64,000 bases of DNA from Azospirillum lipoferum (GCF_024170005.1 NZ_JALJXJ010000002.1:1-64000), one strand, 5' to 3'. Counted from the stretch's first letter, positions 33,232-44,610 are shown. Notes: a model not told the origin generated them from the letters alone. Program-made: numbers and translations.

Positions 33232-35539
33232 GGGCTTCGTGCCTCATCTCTCCGCCGGTCTCCGCCGGCCTGTCGTCACGGCCGCCCGCGTCGTTCGCGA
33301 CCGTAACCGGGTGTGGAATGACCAGCGTCACACGCGCCCCGGTCCCGCCTTCGCGATCCTCCAGGGTCAGCACGCCACCATGGTCCTCCATGATCTTCTT
33401 GACGATGGCGAGCCCCAGCCCGGTGCCCTTGGCCCGCGTCGTCACATAGGGCTCGGTCAGCCGGTCTCGCTGTTCGCCGCCGGGCAGACCCTTGCCATTG
33501 TCCTCGACGGTGACGACGACCTTCTCGCCGTCATCCTCCACCGCGATCGCCACCTCGCCGGGCGGCAGTTCCGACCCGTCGGTGCTCGCCGGGCGCCCTT
33601 CGATGGCATCCGCCGCGTTCTGCAACAGATTGGTCAGCGCCTGGGAAATCTGCCGGCTGTCACAGGCCACCGTCAGCGGCCCCGACGGCAGCCGGGTATC
33701 AAAGCGAATCTTGCCGGAATGGGCGCTCGATTGCAGGAACACCGCCTGCCGGACCAGATCGTTGATGTTGACCGGCTTCATCACCGGCTGCGGCATCCGT
33801 GCGAAGGCGGAGAATTCGTCCACCATGCGGCGGATGTCGTCGACCTGCCGGACGATGGTGTCGGTGCACATGGTGAAGACCTCCGTATCGCTGGAGATCT
33901 CCTTCAGATATTTCCGGCGCAGCCGTTCGGCCGAAAGCTGGATCGGCGTCAGCGGATTCTTGATCTCGTGCGCGATGCGGCGCGCCACGTCGGCCCAGGC
34001 CGCCTTGCGCTGTGCCGAGACCAGTTCTGTGATGTCGTCGAAGGTCACGACATAGCCACGCACATTGCCATCGCGCACCTCCGCAGCGATGCGCACCAGC
34101 AGGGTCAGCGTCGGCTTGCCCGGCCGCCGGATCTGGATCTGGTCCTGCACGACGCGGCCCGGCTTCTTCGGGGCGTTTTCCAACAGGTCGCCGATATCCG
34201 GCAGCAGTTCGACCAATGGCATGCCGACCAGCCGCTCCGGATCCTCCTCGCCCAACAGGCGGGCGGCGGACAGGTTCGGCAGGTTGATCACGCCGTCCGC
34301 ATCGACACCCAGCACGCCGGCGGACACGCCCGACAGCACCGTTTCGGTGAAGCGGCGCCGCTCGTCCAGCAGCCGGTTGGTCGACAGCAGTTCCCGCCGC
34401 TGCCCCTCGATCTCGGTGGTCATGCGGTTGAAGGCGCGGGACAGCAGGACGAACTCGTCCTCGCCCGGCGGTTCCGACACGCGAACCGTCAGATCGCCGG
34501 CGCGCACCCGCTCGGCGGCGCCGATCAGGGCGCTGATCGGGCGCACCAGCCGGGTGGCGAAGTTCAACCCGGCCCACACCGCCGCCAGCAGCAGCAGCAT
34601 CGCCACCACCAGGAAGATCAGGGTGAAGGTGATCTGCAGGCTGCCGCGCTGGTTCTCCAGTGCGGTGTATTCCTTCACCGCCCCCTCGGCCGAGGCCATA
34701 TGCTGGAGCACCCGTGGCTCCACCATGCGGCCGACATAGAGGAAGGTGTCGGACACCCGGTCCAGGCTGACCAGGGCGCGGACGCGGTCGTCGGATTCCT
34801 TGACGATCAGCGCGACCTCGCCACTGCGGGCCTGCTGGATCTTGTCTTCCGGGATCGGTTCGAATTCCAGGGTGAAGGTATAGCCGGCGCGCGCGACGAT
34901 GGCGCCGGTGGTGCCGTTGAAGACGATCGCTTCCGACAGCGCGCGCAGCATCGCCTGGGTTGCGACGACCTGCTCGAACCGCTCGGGGTCGCTGGAGAAG
35001 CGCGCCTCCTGCGACAGGTCGTTGGCCATGGCGAGCGCATCGGCGCGGATGTTCTGCTGGTGCTCGTGCAGATAGGCGCTGGCGACCACCAGGGATTCAT
35101 TCACCGCCGTGCGGACGCGGTCGCTGAACCAGCTCTGCACCCCGACATAGAAGAACAGGGTGGAAAAGACGGTCATGATGATGGCGGGAGCCACCGCCAG
35201 CACGCTGAAGACCAGGACCAGCCGGGTGTGCAGCCGCGACCCCGCCAGCCCGCGCCGCCGCCCGATCAGGATGGCGACGATGCGCCGGGCGATCAGCACA
35301 CCCAGCATCAGCAGGATGGCAAGGTCGAGCGTCAGCAGAAGCGTGACGGTCCGCGGGTTGGCCTGTCCGAACGGCGCGCTTTCCGTCATCGCCGCATAGG
35401 TGGCGAAACCGGCGGCGAGCGCGGCCAGCGACAGGGCGAAAGCCAGCCGCTTGCCCAGCCCGACCTGGCGGGACCATTGGAGAATCTTCTGCCAGACCGG
35501 CCTTTGGCCGGCTGCTGCGATGTCTGTGTTGGGTGGCAT
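33221..35539 (-). CDS. ntrY: Sensor histidine kinase NtrY
   Basis: A 772-residue membrane kinase that phosphorylates NtrX. Several N-terminal membrane helices (within about 30-130, and one near 310-335) flank an extracytoplasmic region; they are followed by HAMP, PAS ([28 protein letters not shown]), the DHp helix with the phosphorylated His in [12 protein letters not shown] near residue 523, and the HATPase domain ([15 protein letters not shown]). I start at MPPNTDIAA; the frame is open to 35623. A 224-base gap to ntrC suggests its own promoter. The 11-base overlap with ntrX couples the pair. Confidence 0.95.
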   Translation of the reverse strand: MPPNTDIAAAGQRPVWQKILQWSRQVGLGKRLAFALSLAALAAGFATYAAMTESAPFGQANPRTVTLLLTLDLAILLMLGVLIARRIVAILIGRRRGLAGSRLHTRLVLVFSVLAVAPAIIMTVFSTLFFYVGVQSWFSDRVRTAVNESLVVASAYLHEHQQNIRADALAMANDLSQEARFSSDPERFEQVVATQAMLRALSEAIVFNGTTGAIVARAGYTFTLEFEPIPEDKIQQARSGEVALIVKESDDRVRALVSLDRVSDTFLYVGRMVEPRVLQHMASAEGAVKEYTALENQRGSLQITFTLIFLVVAMLLLLAAVWAGLNFATRLVRPISALIGAAERVRAGDLTVRVSEPPGEDEFVLLSRAFNRMTTEIEGQRRELLSTNRLLDERRRFTETVLSGVSAGVLGVDADGVINLPNLSAARLLGEEDPERLVGMPLVELLPDIGDLLENAPKKPGRVVQDQIQIRRPGKPTLTLLVRIAAEVRDGNVRGYVVTFDDITELVSAQRKAAWADVARRIAHEIKNPLTPIQLSAERLRRKYLKEISSDTEVFTMCTDTIVRQVDDIRRMVDEFSAFARMPQPVMKPVNINDLVRQAVFLQSSAHSGKIRFDTRLPSGPLTVACDSRQISQALTNLLQNAADAIEGRPASTDGSELPPGEVAIAVEDDGEKVVVTVEDNGKGLPGGEQRDRLTEPYVTTRAKGTGLGLAIVKKIMEDHGGVLTLEDREGGTGARVTLVIPHPVTVANDAGGRDDRPAETGGEMRHEAHGA

Positions 35540-35663
35540 GGTCCGGCGCTGATCTGTTGCCGGAAAGATACACCTCTGTTGCGGCCCTGCCAAGCCGCAA
35601 TGAATCTGCCTTTCGGACAGCACCGGTTACGCCGGAAGGTACCAGAGCAACCGGGCGTTCCAT

Positions 35664-35686
35664 GGACGGCGGTTCGCCCGCCGTCC
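35664..35686 (-). terminator. UUCG-type hairpin between ntrC and ntrY
   Basis: A perfect 9-bp stem GGACGGCGG/CCGCCGTCC with loop TTCGC lies 78 bases beyond the ntrC stop. It may partly end ntrBC transcripts before ntrYX; there is no T-tract. The rest of the 224-base gap shows no gene. Confidence 0.5.
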
Positions 35687-35763
35687 CAGCACAGGCTGTG
35701 TCACAATTTTGGCACGGATCGGCTGCGACGGCGGGGGTACCCGCACGCGTTGCCGGATGCCGT

Positions 35764-37212
35764 TTATTTGATGCCGCGCATCACCTGGATATCCAGATCA
35801 CGGATCTTCTTGCGCAGCGTGTTGCGGTTCAGGCCCAGCAGTTGGGCTGCCTTGATCTGGTTGCCGCGGGTCGCCGACAGGCTGAGCGAGATCAGCGGCC
35901 GTTCGATCTCGCGCAGCACCCGGTCATACAGGCCATTGGACGGCATGCCATCCTTGTGGGCGGCGAAATAGTCCTTCAGATGGCGCTCGACCGCCGAGGA
36001 CAGGCCCTCGCTCTGCGGCTCCTCGACCGGCTGGGCGGCCGGGGTGGCGTCGGCAAGCTCCGCCTCCACCACGTCCAGCCCGATGACCTCCTGCGAATAG
36101 AGGGCGGCCAGACGGCGGACGAGATTCTCCAGTTCACGGACGTTGCCGGGCCAGCGGTAGCGCTTCAGCCGGTCCATCGCCGCCTGATCGATGCTCTTGG
36201 CCGGAAGTCCCTGGCTGATGCCGAGATTCAGGAAATGTCGGACCAGCAGCGGAATGTCCTCCGTCCGCTCGCGCAGCGGCGGGAGACGGATCGGCACCAC
36301 GCACAGGCGGTAGAACAGATCCTCACGGAAAAGCCCCTGGCGGATCAAGGTGCGCAGGTCGCGGTGGGTCGCCGCGATGATGCGTACGTCGGTCTTGATC
36401 GCGGTGCGCCCGCCGACCGTGGTGTATTCGCCCTCCTGCAGCACGCGCAGCAGGCGCGTCTGGGCATCGAGCGGCATGTCGCCGATCTCGTCCAGGAACA
36501 GGGTGCCGCCCTGCGCCTGCTCGAACCGGCCGGTCGACCGGTTGGTAGCGCCGGTGAAGGCTCCCTTCTCATGGCCGAACAGCTCGGATTCGATCAGTTC
36601 GCGTGGGATCGCCGCCATGTTGATGGCGACGAAGGCGCCATTGCGCCGCTTGCCGTAATCATGCAGCGCGCGGGCGACCAGTTCCTTGCCGGTGCCGGAC
36701 TCGCCGGTGATCATCACCGTCAGGTCGGTGCCCATCAGGCGGGCCAGCACGCGGTAGATTTCCTGCATGGCCGGCGAGCGGCCGATCAGCGGCAGTTGCT
36801 CCTCGCCCTCCACGTCGCCGCCGGGCATGGTGGCCGGCGGGGTGTTGGTGTTCAGCGCCCGCTCGACGACCGACACCAACTCCTTCAGGTCGAAGGGCTT
36901 GGGCAGATATTCGAAGGCCCCGCGCTCCGCCGCCTTCACCGCGGTGATCAGCGTGTTCTGCGCGCTCATCACGATGACGCGCATTTCGGGCCGCAGCTTC
37001 TTGATGCGCGGGATCAGGTCCAGGCCGTTTTCGTCCGGCATCACCACGTCGGTAATCACCAGATCCCCCTGCCCGTCCGCCACCCAGCGCCACAGCGTCG
37101 CGGCATTGCCGGTGGTGCGAACCTCGTGCCCAAGCCGGGCGAGGGCCTGCGTCAGGACGGTGCGGATGGCGCGATCGTCATCCGCGACGAGAATGGTCGC
37201 CGCACTCATCAA
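35764..37212 (-). CDS. ntrC: Nitrogen regulatory protein NtrC (sigma-54 activator)
   Basis: A 482-residue response regulator that activates sigma-54 promoters when nitrogen is limiting. Receiver phosphoacceptor D55 (VITDVVMPD), Walker A GESGTGKE at 170-177, intact GAFTGA at 217-222, and a C-terminal Fis-type HTH ending with [12 protein letters not shown]. It overlaps ntrB by 4 bases (ATGA). Its Pro-rich inter-domain segment near 420 ([14 protein letters not shown]) separates AAA+ and DNA-binding parts. Confidence 0.97.
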   Translation of the reverse strand: MMSAATILVADDDRAIRTVLTQALARLGHEVRTTGNAATLWRWVADGQGDLVITDVVMPDENGLDLIPRIKKLRPEMRVIVMSAQNTLITAVKAAERGAFEYLPKPFDLKELVSVVERALNTNTPPATMPGGDVEGEEQLPLIGRSPAMQEIYRVLARLMGTDLTVMITGESGTGKELVARALHDYGKRRNGAFVAINMAAIPRELIESELFGHEKGAFTGATNRSTGRFEQAQGGTLFLDEIGDMPLDAQTRLLRVLQEGEYTTVGGRTAIKTDVRIIAATHRDLRTLIRQGLFREDLFYRLCVVPIRLPPLRERTEDIPLLVRHFLNLGISQGLPAKSIDQAAMDRLKRYRWPGNVRELENLVRRLAALYSQEVIGLDVVEAELADATPAAQPVEEPQSEGLSSAVERHLKDYFAAHKDGMPSNGLYDRVLREIERPLISLSLSATRGNQIKAAQLLGLNRNTLRKKIRDLDIQVMRGIK

Positions 37213-38423
37213 CGAGTCCCCCGGCCGCCCTTGGACTGCAAGCCAGCGTCAGAAATCTTCGACTCCCCGGAAAGCTTCGGTTCATCGTATTTCGAATCAT
37301 CGTACATCGGCAGCGACACCTTGAAGACGGTCCGGCGAGGCTGGCTGTCGAACTCGATGGTTCCGCCATGGTCGCCTATCAGTTTCGCCACCAATGCAAG
37401 ACCAAGGCCAGTTCCGTTCACTTTGCTGGTCACGAAGGGATCGAACAGGTTGGATTGCAGGTCTTCCGGAATGCCGTCGCCATTATCCTGAACCGTCACC
37501 AGCAAGGGCAGATGCCGGCGCGCATCCCCGCCGGGCAGCGCCATGCGGACACCATGCTGGTAGGAGGTCGTCAGCGTGATTTCGCCGCCTGATTCCGGTG
37601 CAGCCTCTGCCGCATTTTTCACCAGATTCAGGAAAACCTGCACAAGTTGGTCGCGATTGCCATAAACAGAAGGCAGTGACGGGTCGTACCGTTCGACAAA
37701 GCGTATTTTTCGGGCAAACCCACTCTGGGCCACCTTGCGCACATGTTCCAGCACCGTATGGATGTTCACCGCGGCGCGTTCCAGCGGCCGTTCGTCGGAG
37801 AACACCTCCATTCGGTTGACCAGCGCGACGATGCGGTCGGCCTCGTCGCAGATCAGGCGGGTCAGAACCCGGTCCTGGTCGCTGGCATTCTCCTCCAGCA
37901 GCTGGGCGGCGCCGCGGATGCCCGACAGCGGGTTCTTCACCTCATGCGCCAGCATCGCCGCCATCGCGGTGACCGAGCGTGCGGCATGGCGGTGGGTCAG
38001 CGAATGGTCGATCTTGCGGGCCAGCGACCGCTCATGGATGGTTAGCACCACATGGTCGGGCGGGTCGCCCATGGCCGCCACCTGCACCGTCACATGGTGC
38101 GGGCCGATGCGCGGCGTGTCGATGACGACGCCGTCCTGCGACACCCGCCGGCTGCCGCGGCGCACCTGCTGGATCAGACCCATCACCGGGCTGTCCGGGG
38201 GCAGCAGGTCTGGCAGCGGCATGCCTTCCATGGCGTTGGCGGACAGGTCGAAGAACTCCTGCCCTTCCAGATTGACGAAGCGGATTTCACCGTTGCCATC
38301 CACCACCAGCACCGGATCGGGCAGGCTGTTCAGCACCACCAGGGACTCCAGCTTGGGCGACCGCGCGGCACCCGGCCGGTTGCGGCCACGGGCACCGGAA
38401 CTGGTCATGGATACTGGCTCCAT
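37209..38423 (-). CDS. ntrB: Nitrogen sensor kinase/phosphatase NtrB
   Basis: A 404-residue soluble kinase that controls NtrC according to PII status. A PAS domain (about 25-135, [20 protein letters not shown]) precedes the DHp helix with the active His at 160 ([12 protein letters not shown]) and the ATPase domain ([18 protein letters not shown]). There is no membrane segment, as expected. The start overlaps the dusB stop by one base (TGATG) and the stop overlaps ntrC. The conserved operon is dusB-ntrB-ntrC. Confidence 0.96.
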   Translation of the reverse strand: MEPVSMTSSGARGRNRPGAARSPKLESLVVLNSLPDPVLVVDGNGEIRFVNLEGQEFFDLSANAMEGMPLPDLLPPDSPVMGLIQQVRRGSRRVSQDGVVIDTPRIGPHHVTVQVAAMGDPPDHVVLTIHERSLARKIDHSLTHRHAARSVTAMAAMLAHEVKNPLSGIRGAAQLLEENASDQDRVLTRLICDEADRIVALVNRMEVFSDERPLERAAVNIHTVLEHVRKVAQSGFARKIRFVERYDPSLPSVYGNRDQLVQVFLNLVKNAAEAAPESGGEITLTTSYQHGVRMALPGGDARRHLPLLVTVQDNGDGIPEDLQSNLFDPFVTSKVNGTGLGLALVAKLIGDHGGTIEFDSQPRRTVFKVSLPMYDDSKYDEPKLSGESKISDAGLQSKGGRGTR

Positions 38424-39409
38424 CAGGCGGCCATCCTTTCGATTGCCGGTTCGTAAAAGGCACGGATGCGGTCACGCACCGCGTTGGGATCGCCCAGCCG
38501 GTTGACCTCCTGGCGGAACTCATTGGAGCCGCGCAGACCGGTCGAGTACCAGGAGACATGCTTGCGGGCGACCTTGATGCCGCCGTCGCTGCCGTAATGG
38601 CTCAGCATGCCGTCGAAATGCTCCAGCAGCGTGTCCATCTGCTCGTACAGCGGCGGGTCGGCCAGCTTTTCACCGGTACGCAGGTAATGCATGACCTGCG
38701 AGGGGAACCAGGGCCGGCCATAGCTGCCACGCCCGACCATCACGCCGTCGGCGCCGGATTCGGCGAGCGCACGCTCCACCGTCTCGAAGCTGGTGATGTC
38801 GCCGTTGACCACCACAGGGATCGACACCGCCTCCTTCACAGGACGGACCGCGCTCCAGTCGGCAGTGCCAGTGTAGAACTGCATACGGGTGCGGCCATGG
38901 ACCGTCACCATCCTGATGCCGCACTGCTCGGCGATCCGGGCGAGATTGGGGGCATTGCGGTTGGTCTCGTCCCAGCCCAGCCGCATCTTCAGCGTCACCG
39001 GGATGCTGACGGCCTTCACCACCGCCTCCAGAATTCGGCCGGCCAACGCCTCGTCCCGCATCAGGGAAGAGCCGGCATGGCCGTTGACGACCTTCTTGAC
39101 CGGGCAGCCGAAATTGATGTCGACGACGGCAGCGCCGCGGTCCTCGTTCAGCTTCGCCGCTTCCGCCATCACCTCGGGCTCGCAGCCTGCGAGCTGGACC
39201 GCCATCGGAAACTCCTCCGGTTCGGTCTCCACCATGCGCAGGGTCTGTCGGTTCTCCCGGATCATCGCCTGGCTGGCGATCATCTCCGACACGACGAGGC
39301 CGCAGCCCGCGCGTTTCACCAGACGGCGGAACGGCAGGTCGGAGACACCCGACATGGGCGCCAGGATCACCGGTCCGGCGAGCGTGATGGGTCCGATTTG
39401 TATGGTCAT
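38423..39409 (-). CDS. dusB: tRNA-dihydrouridine synthase (NifR3/DusB)
   Basis: An FMN-dependent enzyme reducing uridine to dihydrouridine in tRNA D-loops. The 328-residue TIM-barrel protein shows [12 protein letters not shown] at the start, the catalytic Cys in [15 protein letters not shown], and the FMN phosphate-binding VHGRTR and [14 protein letters not shown] start at MTIQIGP because AGGTGAGA lies just upstream; the frame is open to 39442. It is the first gene of the ntrBC operon, which is why the gene was named nifR3. Confidence 0.96.
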   Translation of the reverse strand: MTIQIGPITLAGPVILAPMSGVSDLPFRRLVKRAGCGLVVSEMIASQAMIRENRQTLRMVETEPEEFPMAVQLAGCEPEVMAEAAKLNEDRGAAVVDINFGCPVKKVVNGHAGSSLMRDEALAGRILEAVVKAVSIPVTLKMRLGWDETNRNAPNLARIAEQCGIRMVTVHGRTRMQFYTGTADWSAVRPVKEAVSIPVVVNGDITSFETVERALAESGADGVMVGRGSYGRPWFPSQVMHYLRTGEKLADPPLYEQMDTLLEHFDGMLSHYGSDGGIKVARKHVSWYSTGLRGSNEFRQEVNRLGDPNAVRDRIRAFYEPAIERMAA

Positions 39410-39462
39410 TCTCACCTGCCCGATTGATGGGCAAATCAACAAAGTGCCGTCAATTTGGGCAG

Positions 39463-39490
39463 ATTATCACGCTGCTACAGTCGTGTGCAA
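39463..39490 (-). promoter_or_regulatory. Sigma-70-type promoter of dusB-ntrB-ntrC
   Basis: On the minus strand TTGCAC (39485-39490) and GATAAT (39463-39468) are separated by 16 bases, 53 bases upstream of the dusB start. The -10 differs from TATAAT at one base. It lies in the 167-base gap after the CcsA-like gene. Confidence 0.6.
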
Positions 39491-39576
39491 GCGCGAAGCC
39501 CATCACCCACGCTCAAGCCCAGGCTGAAACGCATGATCTTCCACCGGCTTGCGTCGGATCTGCGCTGGGTCGGCGA

Positions 39577-40407
39577 TCAGTTCCAGGTCCACTGCCCGAT
39601 CAGCACGTTCGACACGAACTTGACGCCGGGATAGGCAAGCGTCGCCAGCAGATACACGATCAGCATGGTCCGCGCCGCCGTCCGTCCGCGGACGCCGGTG
39701 CGGTATTCGGCCAGCAGCAGGATGCCGATCACGATGAAGGTCGCCAGTGAAAGCAGGCTCTTGTGGTCGGTGCGGAACAACAGACCCTGCTCGAAATAGA
39801 GCACCGCCATGCCGGTGGCGAGGCCGGCGCCCAGCACCACCTCCGATGCGATCAGCAGACGCAGTTGCAGCCGCTCGCTTTCCGCCACCGGCGGCAGGAA
39901 GCGGCTGAGCGGAGTGGGCCGCTTGGCCTTCAGCGCCCGGGTCTGGATCACCGCGGCGAAGGAGGACACGGCGCTCAGCGTCAGCAGGGCATAGGTGAAG
40001 ACCGACACGGCGATATGAAGGTCGATCCACACACCCGGCGCGTTGCCGCGCAGGATCGGCGCCGGCGCATCCTCCGTCAGCGTCGCCAGCAGGCAGACGA
40101 CCAGCAGGTAGGGCAGCAGCAGCGGTGCCAACCTCCAGGCCGTGTCATGGAACAGGCTGAGCCCGATGAACAGGGCCATGCAGGCGGCGGTCGTCACCCA
40201 CAGCGCGGTTGAAAAGCCGGTCTGCCACTGTCCGGCGACCTGGAGAATCGCCCACATGCCGGGCCCGGCGGCGGCGAGCAACAGGGCGCCCCAGAAGGAC
40301 CAGCCGCGTCCCTCCCCCCCCTGCCCCGCGATGCGCCGGTAGGGATAAAGGGCGGCAGGCACCAGGGCCACCAGCGCCGTCAGGCTCAAAAGGATGTTCT
40401 GCGACAT
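39577..40407 (-). CDS. CcsA/YpjD-like cytochrome c assembly family membrane protein
   Basis: A 276-residue inner-membrane protein with about eight helices. It belongs to the CcsA/CcmC-related family (YpjD group): helices with [21 protein letters not shown] and [17 protein letters not shown] include the His residues typical of the haem-handling family, although the tryptophan-rich WWD motif is weak. I start at MSQNILLS; the longer frame reaches 40506 and lacks conservation. It is upstream of dusB-ntrBC on the same strand and divergent from ispDF. Function unknown; role in haem or cytochrome assembly is inferred from family. Confidence 0.8.
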   Translation of the reverse strand: MSQNILLSLTALVALVPAALYPYRRIAGQGGEGRGWSFWGALLLAAAGPGMWAILQVAGQWQTGFSTALWVTTAACMALFIGLSLFHDTAWRLAPLLLPYLLVVCLLATLTEDAPAPILRGNAPGVWIDLHIAVSVFTYALLTLSAVSSFAAVIQTRALKAKRPTPLSRFLPPVAESERLQLRLLIASEVVLGAGLATGMAVLYFEQGLLFRTDHKSLLSLATFIVIGILLLAEYRTGVRGRTAARTMLIVYLLATLAYPGVKFVSNVLIGQWTWN

Positions 40408-40581
40408 GGACCCGAATGCACTCCCGTCTTTCCGCCATCGTGCTGCCGGGACATGCCGGCCGACCCTGGACACGGTCCTGGGCTTACGGGCGGCAAGGCT
40501 CGGCACTTGGCGGAACCACGGCGACAGGCTAGGCTCCGCGACGTTTCCGTCAAGTGGCTATCATATCTTACGGTCTGCCTT

Positions 40582-41754
40582 ATGCCCACCTGCATCGCCC
40601 CCACCTGTATTGCTTTGATCGTGGCCGGCGGATCCGGCCAGCGGTTCGGGGCCGAACGGCCGAAGCAATATCTCGACCTCGCCGGCAAGCCTGTGCTGCG
40701 GCGGACGGTGGAGGCCTTCCTGCGCCATCCCCAGGTCACCGGCGTGCGCGTGGTCATCGACCCGGCTTGGCGCGAGGTCTATGACGCCGCGGTATCCGGC
40801 CTCGGCCTGCCCGTCCCGGTGGCCGGCGGCGCCAGCCGTCAGGACTCGGTGCGCAACGGGCTGGAGGCGCTCGCGACCGACCGCGTACCCGACCTCGTCC
40901 TGATCCACGACGCCGCCCGCCCGCTCATCGACGAAGCCACCATCAGTGCGGTGATCGACGCCTTGGACAGCACGCCCGGTGCCATCGCCGCGGTGCCGGT
41001 GGCCGATACCTTGAAGCGCGGCAATAGCGGCGCCATCACCGGTACGGTGGACCGCGAGGGGCTGTGGCGGGCGCAGACCCCGCAGGGCTTCCGCTTCCCC
41101 GCCATTCTGAAGGCGCACCGCGCCGCCGTCGGCCTGTCGCTGACTGACGATGCCGCGGTGGCGGAGCGCGCCGGGTTGGCCGTGGCGCTGGTGCCGTCCA
41201 AGGAGGACAATTTCAAGGTGACCACCCCCGACGACCTGACCCGTGCCACCCGCGCGATCATCAGCAGCCTGTGGGATGTGCGGACCGGCAGCGGCTTCGA
41301 TGTCCACCGCTTCACCGATGGCGACTTCGTAACGCTCTGCGGCCTTCGCGTGCCGCACAGCCATGGGCTGGAAGGCCATTCCGACGCCGACGTCGGCCTG
41401 CATGCCCTGACCGACGCCATCCTGGGCGCACTCGCCGCCGGCGACATCGGCAGCCATTTCCCGCCGACCGATCCACGCTGGCGTGGGGCCGACAGCGCCA
41501 GGTTCCTGCGCCATGCCGCCGATCTGGTGGCGGAGCGCGGCGGCGTCATCGCCCATGCCGACCTGACCATCATCTGCGAGCGTCCGAAAGTCGGTCCGCA
41601 CCGCGCAGCGATGGCGGAGCGCATTGCCCAAATCCTCGGCATTGAGGTCGGGCGGGTCAGCGTCAAGGCGACCACCACCGAACAGCTGGGCTTCACCGGC
41701 CGGCGCGAAGGCATTGCGGCACAGGCGGTGGCGACCATCCGGCTTCCCGGTTAA
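40582..41754 (+). CDS. ispDF: Bifunctional IspD/IspF (MEP pathway)
   Basis: A 390-residue fusion of 2-C-methyl-D-erythritol 4-phosphate cytidylyltransferase (about 1-225) and MECDP synthase (about 230-390), two steps of isoprenoid synthesis. IspD shows [19 protein letters not shown] and HDAARPLI; IspF shows SGFDVHRF, the zinc site [20 protein letters not shown] and HFPPTDP. The fusion is typical of alphaproteobacteria. I start at MPTCIAPT; the frame is open to 40453. It is followed 36 bases later by pncC. Confidence 0.97.
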   Translation: MPTCIAPTCIALIVAGGSGQRFGAERPKQYLDLAGKPVLRRTVEAFLRHPQVTGVRVVIDPAWREVYDAAVSGLGLPVPVAGGASRQDSVRNGLEALATDRVPDLVLIHDAARPLIDEATISAVIDALDSTPGAIAAVPVADTLKRGNSGAITGTVDREGLWRAQTPQGFRFPAILKAHRAAVGLSLTDDAAVAERAGLAVALVPSKEDNFKVTTPDDLTRATRAIISSLWDVRTGSGFDVHRFTDGDFVTLCGLRVPHSHGLEGHSDADVGLHALTDAILGALAAGDIGSHFPPTDPRWRGADSARFLRHAADLVAERGGVIAHADLTIICERPKVGPHRAAMAERIAQILGIEVGRVSVKATTTEQLGFTGRREGIAAQAVATIRLPG

Positions 41755-41790
41755 CATCCGACTCGATCATACGAACCGGGAGAGGCCGTC

Positions 41791-42294
41791 ATGTTTCCCG
41801 AGACCATCCGCGAGCTGTCTGCCCAGGTGCTTGCCGAGTACGGCCTCGCCGGCTTCATGCTGGCCACCGCCGAATCCTGCACCGGTGGACTGATCGCCGG
41901 TGCTTTGACCGACATCGCCGGTTCGTCCAAGGTGGTCGACCGCGGCTTCGTCACCTACACCAATATCGCCAAGACCGAACTGCTCGGCGTTCCCGCCAGC
42001 CTATTGCATGCCCACGGCGCCGTCAGCCCGGAGGTGGCCGTCGCCATGGCGGTTGGCGCGCTGGCAAAGTCGCGGGCCGACGTGACGGTGGCGGTGACGG
42101 GAATCGCCGGGCCCGGTGGCGCCACCGAGACCAAGCCGGTGGGGCGGGTCTATGTCGCCACCGCGGTGCGGGGCGGTGCAGCCAAGGCCAAGGAATACAC
42201 CTTCCCCGGCGACCGTGACGCCGTGCGGATGGCAACGGTGCAGGCGGCACTGGAGCGGCTGCGGCTCGCCCGGCCAACCGGAAGTCTGCGCTGA
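41791..42294 (+). CDS. pncC: CinA C-terminal family, nicotinamide-nucleotide amidase
   Basis: A 167-residue stand-alone CinA C-terminal domain that deamidates NMN to nicotinate mononucleotide in the pyridine-nucleotide salvage cycle. Family motifs are TAESCTGGLIAGALTDIAGSS, VTYTNIAKTELLGVP and VTGIAGPGGATETKPVG. The N-terminal MoCF-like domain of full-length CinA is absent, which is normal for this subgroup. GGGAGAGG about 8 bases upstream of ATG fixes the start. Likely co-transcribed with ispDF. Confidence 0.93.
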   Translation: MFPETIRELSAQVLAEYGLAGFMLATAESCTGGLIAGALTDIAGSSKVVDRGFVTYTNIAKTELLGVPASLLHAHGAVSPEVAVAMAVGALAKSRADVTVAVTGIAGPGGATETKPVGRVYVATAVRGGAAKAKEYTFPGDRDAVRMATVQAALERLRLARPTGSLR

Positions 42295-42335
42295 GAAAAC
42301 GCCTGCAACCTTTTCATAATCAGGGAAAATTTCAG

Positions 42336-42524
42336 ATGCCGACCATCAACATCCAGCTGTTCGAAGGCCGTACCGTCGAACAGAAGCGCGAATACGCCAA
42401 GGCGCTGACCGAGGCGACCGTGAAGGTCCTCGGCTGCTCGCCCTCGGCGGTGGACATCATCTTCCAGGACGTGAAGAAGAGCGACTGGGCCAGCGGCGGG
42501 GAGCTGTGGTCGGACAAGACCTGA
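42336..42524 (+). CDS. 4-oxalocrotonate tautomerase family protein
   Basis: A 62-residue tautomerase with the catalytic amino-terminal Pro directly after Met (MPTINIQLFEGR). The rest fits the short 4-OT subgroup (VKVLGCSPSAVDIIFQDVKKSDWASGGE). The usual second catalytic Arg (near 39 in 4-OT) is not obvious. CAGGGAAAA upstream gives a ribosome site. The substrate is unknown; many such proteins act on 2-hydroxymuconate or are promiscuous. Confidence 0.9.
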   Translation: MPTINIQLFEGRTVEQKREYAKALTEATVKVLGCSPSAVDIIFQDVKKSDWASGGELWSDKT

Positions 42525-42557
42525 CCGACCACCCAGCTTCGTTACCCGTGACCGACG

Positions 42558-43013
42558 TCAGGCCGGCTGCGTCGCCCGGCCCGGCCCATAAAGCTGGGCC
42601 GCTCGCGTTTCGAAGGCCTGCACCATACGGCGGACCGCCTCATTGAACAGCAGGCCCATGATCTTCTGCAGCATCTTCGAGCGGAACTCGAAATCGACGA
42701 AGAAGTCGACGCAGCAGCCGCCGGGATGGTCGTTGAAGATCCAGTGGTTGTTCAGGTACTGGAACGGCCCGTCGGTGTACTGCACGTCGATGCGGCAGCC
42801 AGGCTCGTTCAGTTCCACCCGCGAGGTAAAGCGTTCGCGGACCATCTTGAAGCCGATGATCAGGTCCGCGAACATGACATTGCCTTCGCGCTTGCGGATG
42901 CGGGCCGCCAGGCACCAGGGCAGAAACTCCGGATACTTCTCCACATCCGCGACAAGGTCGTACATCTGCTTGGGCGTGTAGGGAAGAACCTTCTGTTCCG
43001 CGTGCGTCGGCAT
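42558..43013 (-). CDS. RatA/Coq10-like START-fold protein
   Basis: A 151-residue protein of the polyketide-cyclase/START fold. It matches both Coq10 (ubiquinone-binding) and RatA-type annotations: KVLPYTPKQMYDLVADVEKYPEFLPWC at the N-terminus and LFNEAVRRMVQAFETRA at the C-terminus. In alphaproteobacteria the Coq10 role is better supported than the toxin role. It lies 36 bases downstream of lipA, same strand, a common pairing. Confidence 0.9.
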   Translation of the reverse strand: MPTHAEQKVLPYTPKQMYDLVADVEKYPEFLPWCLAARIRKREGNVMFADLIIGFKMVRERFTSRVELNEPGCRIDVQYTDGPFQYLNNHWIFNDHPGGCCVDFFVDFEFRSKMLQKIMGLLFNEAVRRMVQAFETRAAQLYGPGRATQPA

Positions 43014-43049
43014 GCCCGTATCATGTCCTTTCTTATTGAGCCGCCTGCA

Positions 43050-44006
43050 TCAGGCGGCGGCGACCCCCAGCTTGCGCAGCCGGGCCTCGCGCAGCTTCTC
43101 GAAATCCGCACCCGCATGGTAGGACGAGCGCGTCAGCGGCGACGAGGCCACCAGCAGGAAGCCCTTGCCACGGCCAATGGTGGAATAACCGTCGAACTCC
43201 TCGGGAGTCACGAAGCGATCCACCGCCGCATGCTTGGGCGTCGGCTGGAGATACTGCCCAATCGTCAGAAAGTCCACATCGGCGGAGCGCAGATCGTCCA
43301 TCACCTGCCCGATCTCCTCCTTCGTCTCACCCAGGCCGACCATCAGGCCGGACTTGGTGAAGATCGTCGGATCCAGCTCCTTCACCCGCGCCAGCAGCTG
43401 CAGCGAGGCGAAATAGCGCGCACCCGGACGGATGTTGGGGTAGAGGCGCGGAACCGTTTCAAGATTGTGGTTGAAAACATCGGGCTTGGCCTCCACCACC
43501 ACCTCGACCGCACCCTTCTTCTTCTGGAAGTCAGGGGTCAGGATCTCGACGGTGGTTGTCGGCGACGCGGCACGGACGGCGCGGATGGTGCGGGCGAAAT
43601 GCTCGGCACCGCCGTCGGCCAGATCGTCGCGGTCGACCGAGGTGATGACCACATGGGAAAGCTTCAGCTGACCGACGGCCTCCGCGACTTTCTCCGGCTC
43701 ATGCGGGTCGAGCAGATCCGGACGTCCGGTCTCGACATTGCAGAAGGCGCAGCCGCGCGTGCAGATGGAGCCGAGGATCATGAAGGTGGCGTGCTTCTGC
43801 TTCCAGCACTCCCCGATGTTCGGGCAGGCGGCCTCTTCGCACACGGTGTTCAGCTTCAGCCCGCGCATCAGCTGGCGGGTCTCGTTGTACTCCTGGCTCA
43901 TCGGTGCCTTGACCCGGATCCAGGCCGGTTTGCGCTGAATCGGGTTGTCGGGCTTATGGGCCTTTTCGGGGTGGCGCAGCTTCTCGGTCTGGTCGACGAG
44001 GGTCAT
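43050..44006 (-). CDS. lipA: Lipoyl synthase
   Basis: Radical-SAM enzyme inserting two sulfurs into octanoyl domains of PDH and related complexes. The 318-residue protein has the auxiliary-cluster motif [12 protein letters not shown] (Cys 56, 61, 67), the radical-SAM motif CTRGCAFC (Cys 82, 86, 89) and a C-terminal Ser-bearing RSSYHAG that ligates the auxiliary cluster. It is upstream of the Coq10-like gene. Its substrates, the lipoyl domains of PdhB and PdhC, are encoded 3-5 kb away. Confidence 0.97.
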   Translation of the reverse strand: MTLVDQTEKLRHPEKAHKPDNPIQRKPAWIRVKAPMSQEYNETRQLMRGLKLNTVCEEAACPNIGECWKQKHATFMILGSICTRGCAFCNVETGRPDLLDPHEPEKVAEAVGQLKLSHVVITSVDRDDLADGGAEHFARTIRAVRAASPTTTVEILTPDFQKKKGAVEVVVEAKPDVFNHNLETVPRLYPNIRPGARYFASLQLLARVKELDPTIFTKSGLMVGLGETKEEIGQVMDDLRSADVDFLTIGQYLQPTPKHAAVDRFVTPEEFDGYSTIGRGKGFLLVASSPLTRSSYHAGADFEKLREARLRKLGVAAA

Positions 44007-44068
44007 GGTCTAAAGCTCCCGACGGCCGACGCGATGCCCCGGCCCCGACAATAGGTGCGATGAGGATG

Positions 44069-44554
44069 TCAAACCCGCCATTCCGGCGGAAACAGTTCGG
44101 CCGGATAGGCCGGATCGAGCGCCTGGTCAAGTGTGAAAGGCGGCTCGACCGGGAAATGGCCGTCAGGGGTGTCCGCCTCGACGGCGGCCCGCAGGCGGGC
44201 GTCCGAGTAAACCTCGGCGAAAACGTCGGCGACGTAGGGCCGAAGGCTGGGGCTGTCCTTGATCTCGCGGATCAGCTTCTTGCGCTGCTCCCGGACGGTC
44301 AGGCGCCAGCCGCGCTCGCACCGGTCCCGAAGGTCAGAACAGAACATCCATTTCAGCAGATGGACCAGCAGAACGCCGAGGCGGCTGTCGATCTCGGACT
44401 TCTGGCTGCGGCCCATGCTCTCGATCTCCTCGGCGACGTTCTCCCAGTCGACCGGGGCATTGTTCCGCTCGGCGCCGGCACGGCGAAGCTCCTGCGCCTG
44501 GGCTTGGGTCCAGGCGTAGAAATCCTCGTCATAGGCGGTGCTGCTGCGGTCCAT
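44069..44554 (-). CDS. DUF29 domain-containing protein
   Basis: A 161-residue protein of the DUF29 family, small helical proteins common in cyanobacteria and Azospirillum. Hallmarks are YDEDFYAWTQAQAQELR at the start, DWENVAEEIESMGRSQKSEI, and LLVHLLKWMF. Function is unknown; multiple paralogues per genome are usual. It is transcribed away from lpdA's end and towards lipA, with 62 bases before lipA's start. Confidence 0.88.
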   Translation of the reverse strand: MDRSSTAYDEDFYAWTQAQAQELRRAGAERNNAPVDWENVAEEIESMGRSQKSEIDSRLGVLLVHLLKWMFCSDLRDRCERGWRLTVREQRKKLIREIKDSPSLRPYVADVFAEVYSDARLRAAVEADTPDGHFPVEPPFTLDQALDPAYPAELFPPEWRV

Positions 44555-44610
44555 GGCTCCGTCCGGTTGGGAAAAACGTCACCCCGGAAATCCCTAGCGG
44601 AAAATCCTAG

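Noticed and set aside
35691-35760. TGGCAC sequence near ntrC resembling a sigma-54 promoter
   Set aside because: The GG and GC pairs are offset by one base from the required spacing, and it points against the ntr genes.
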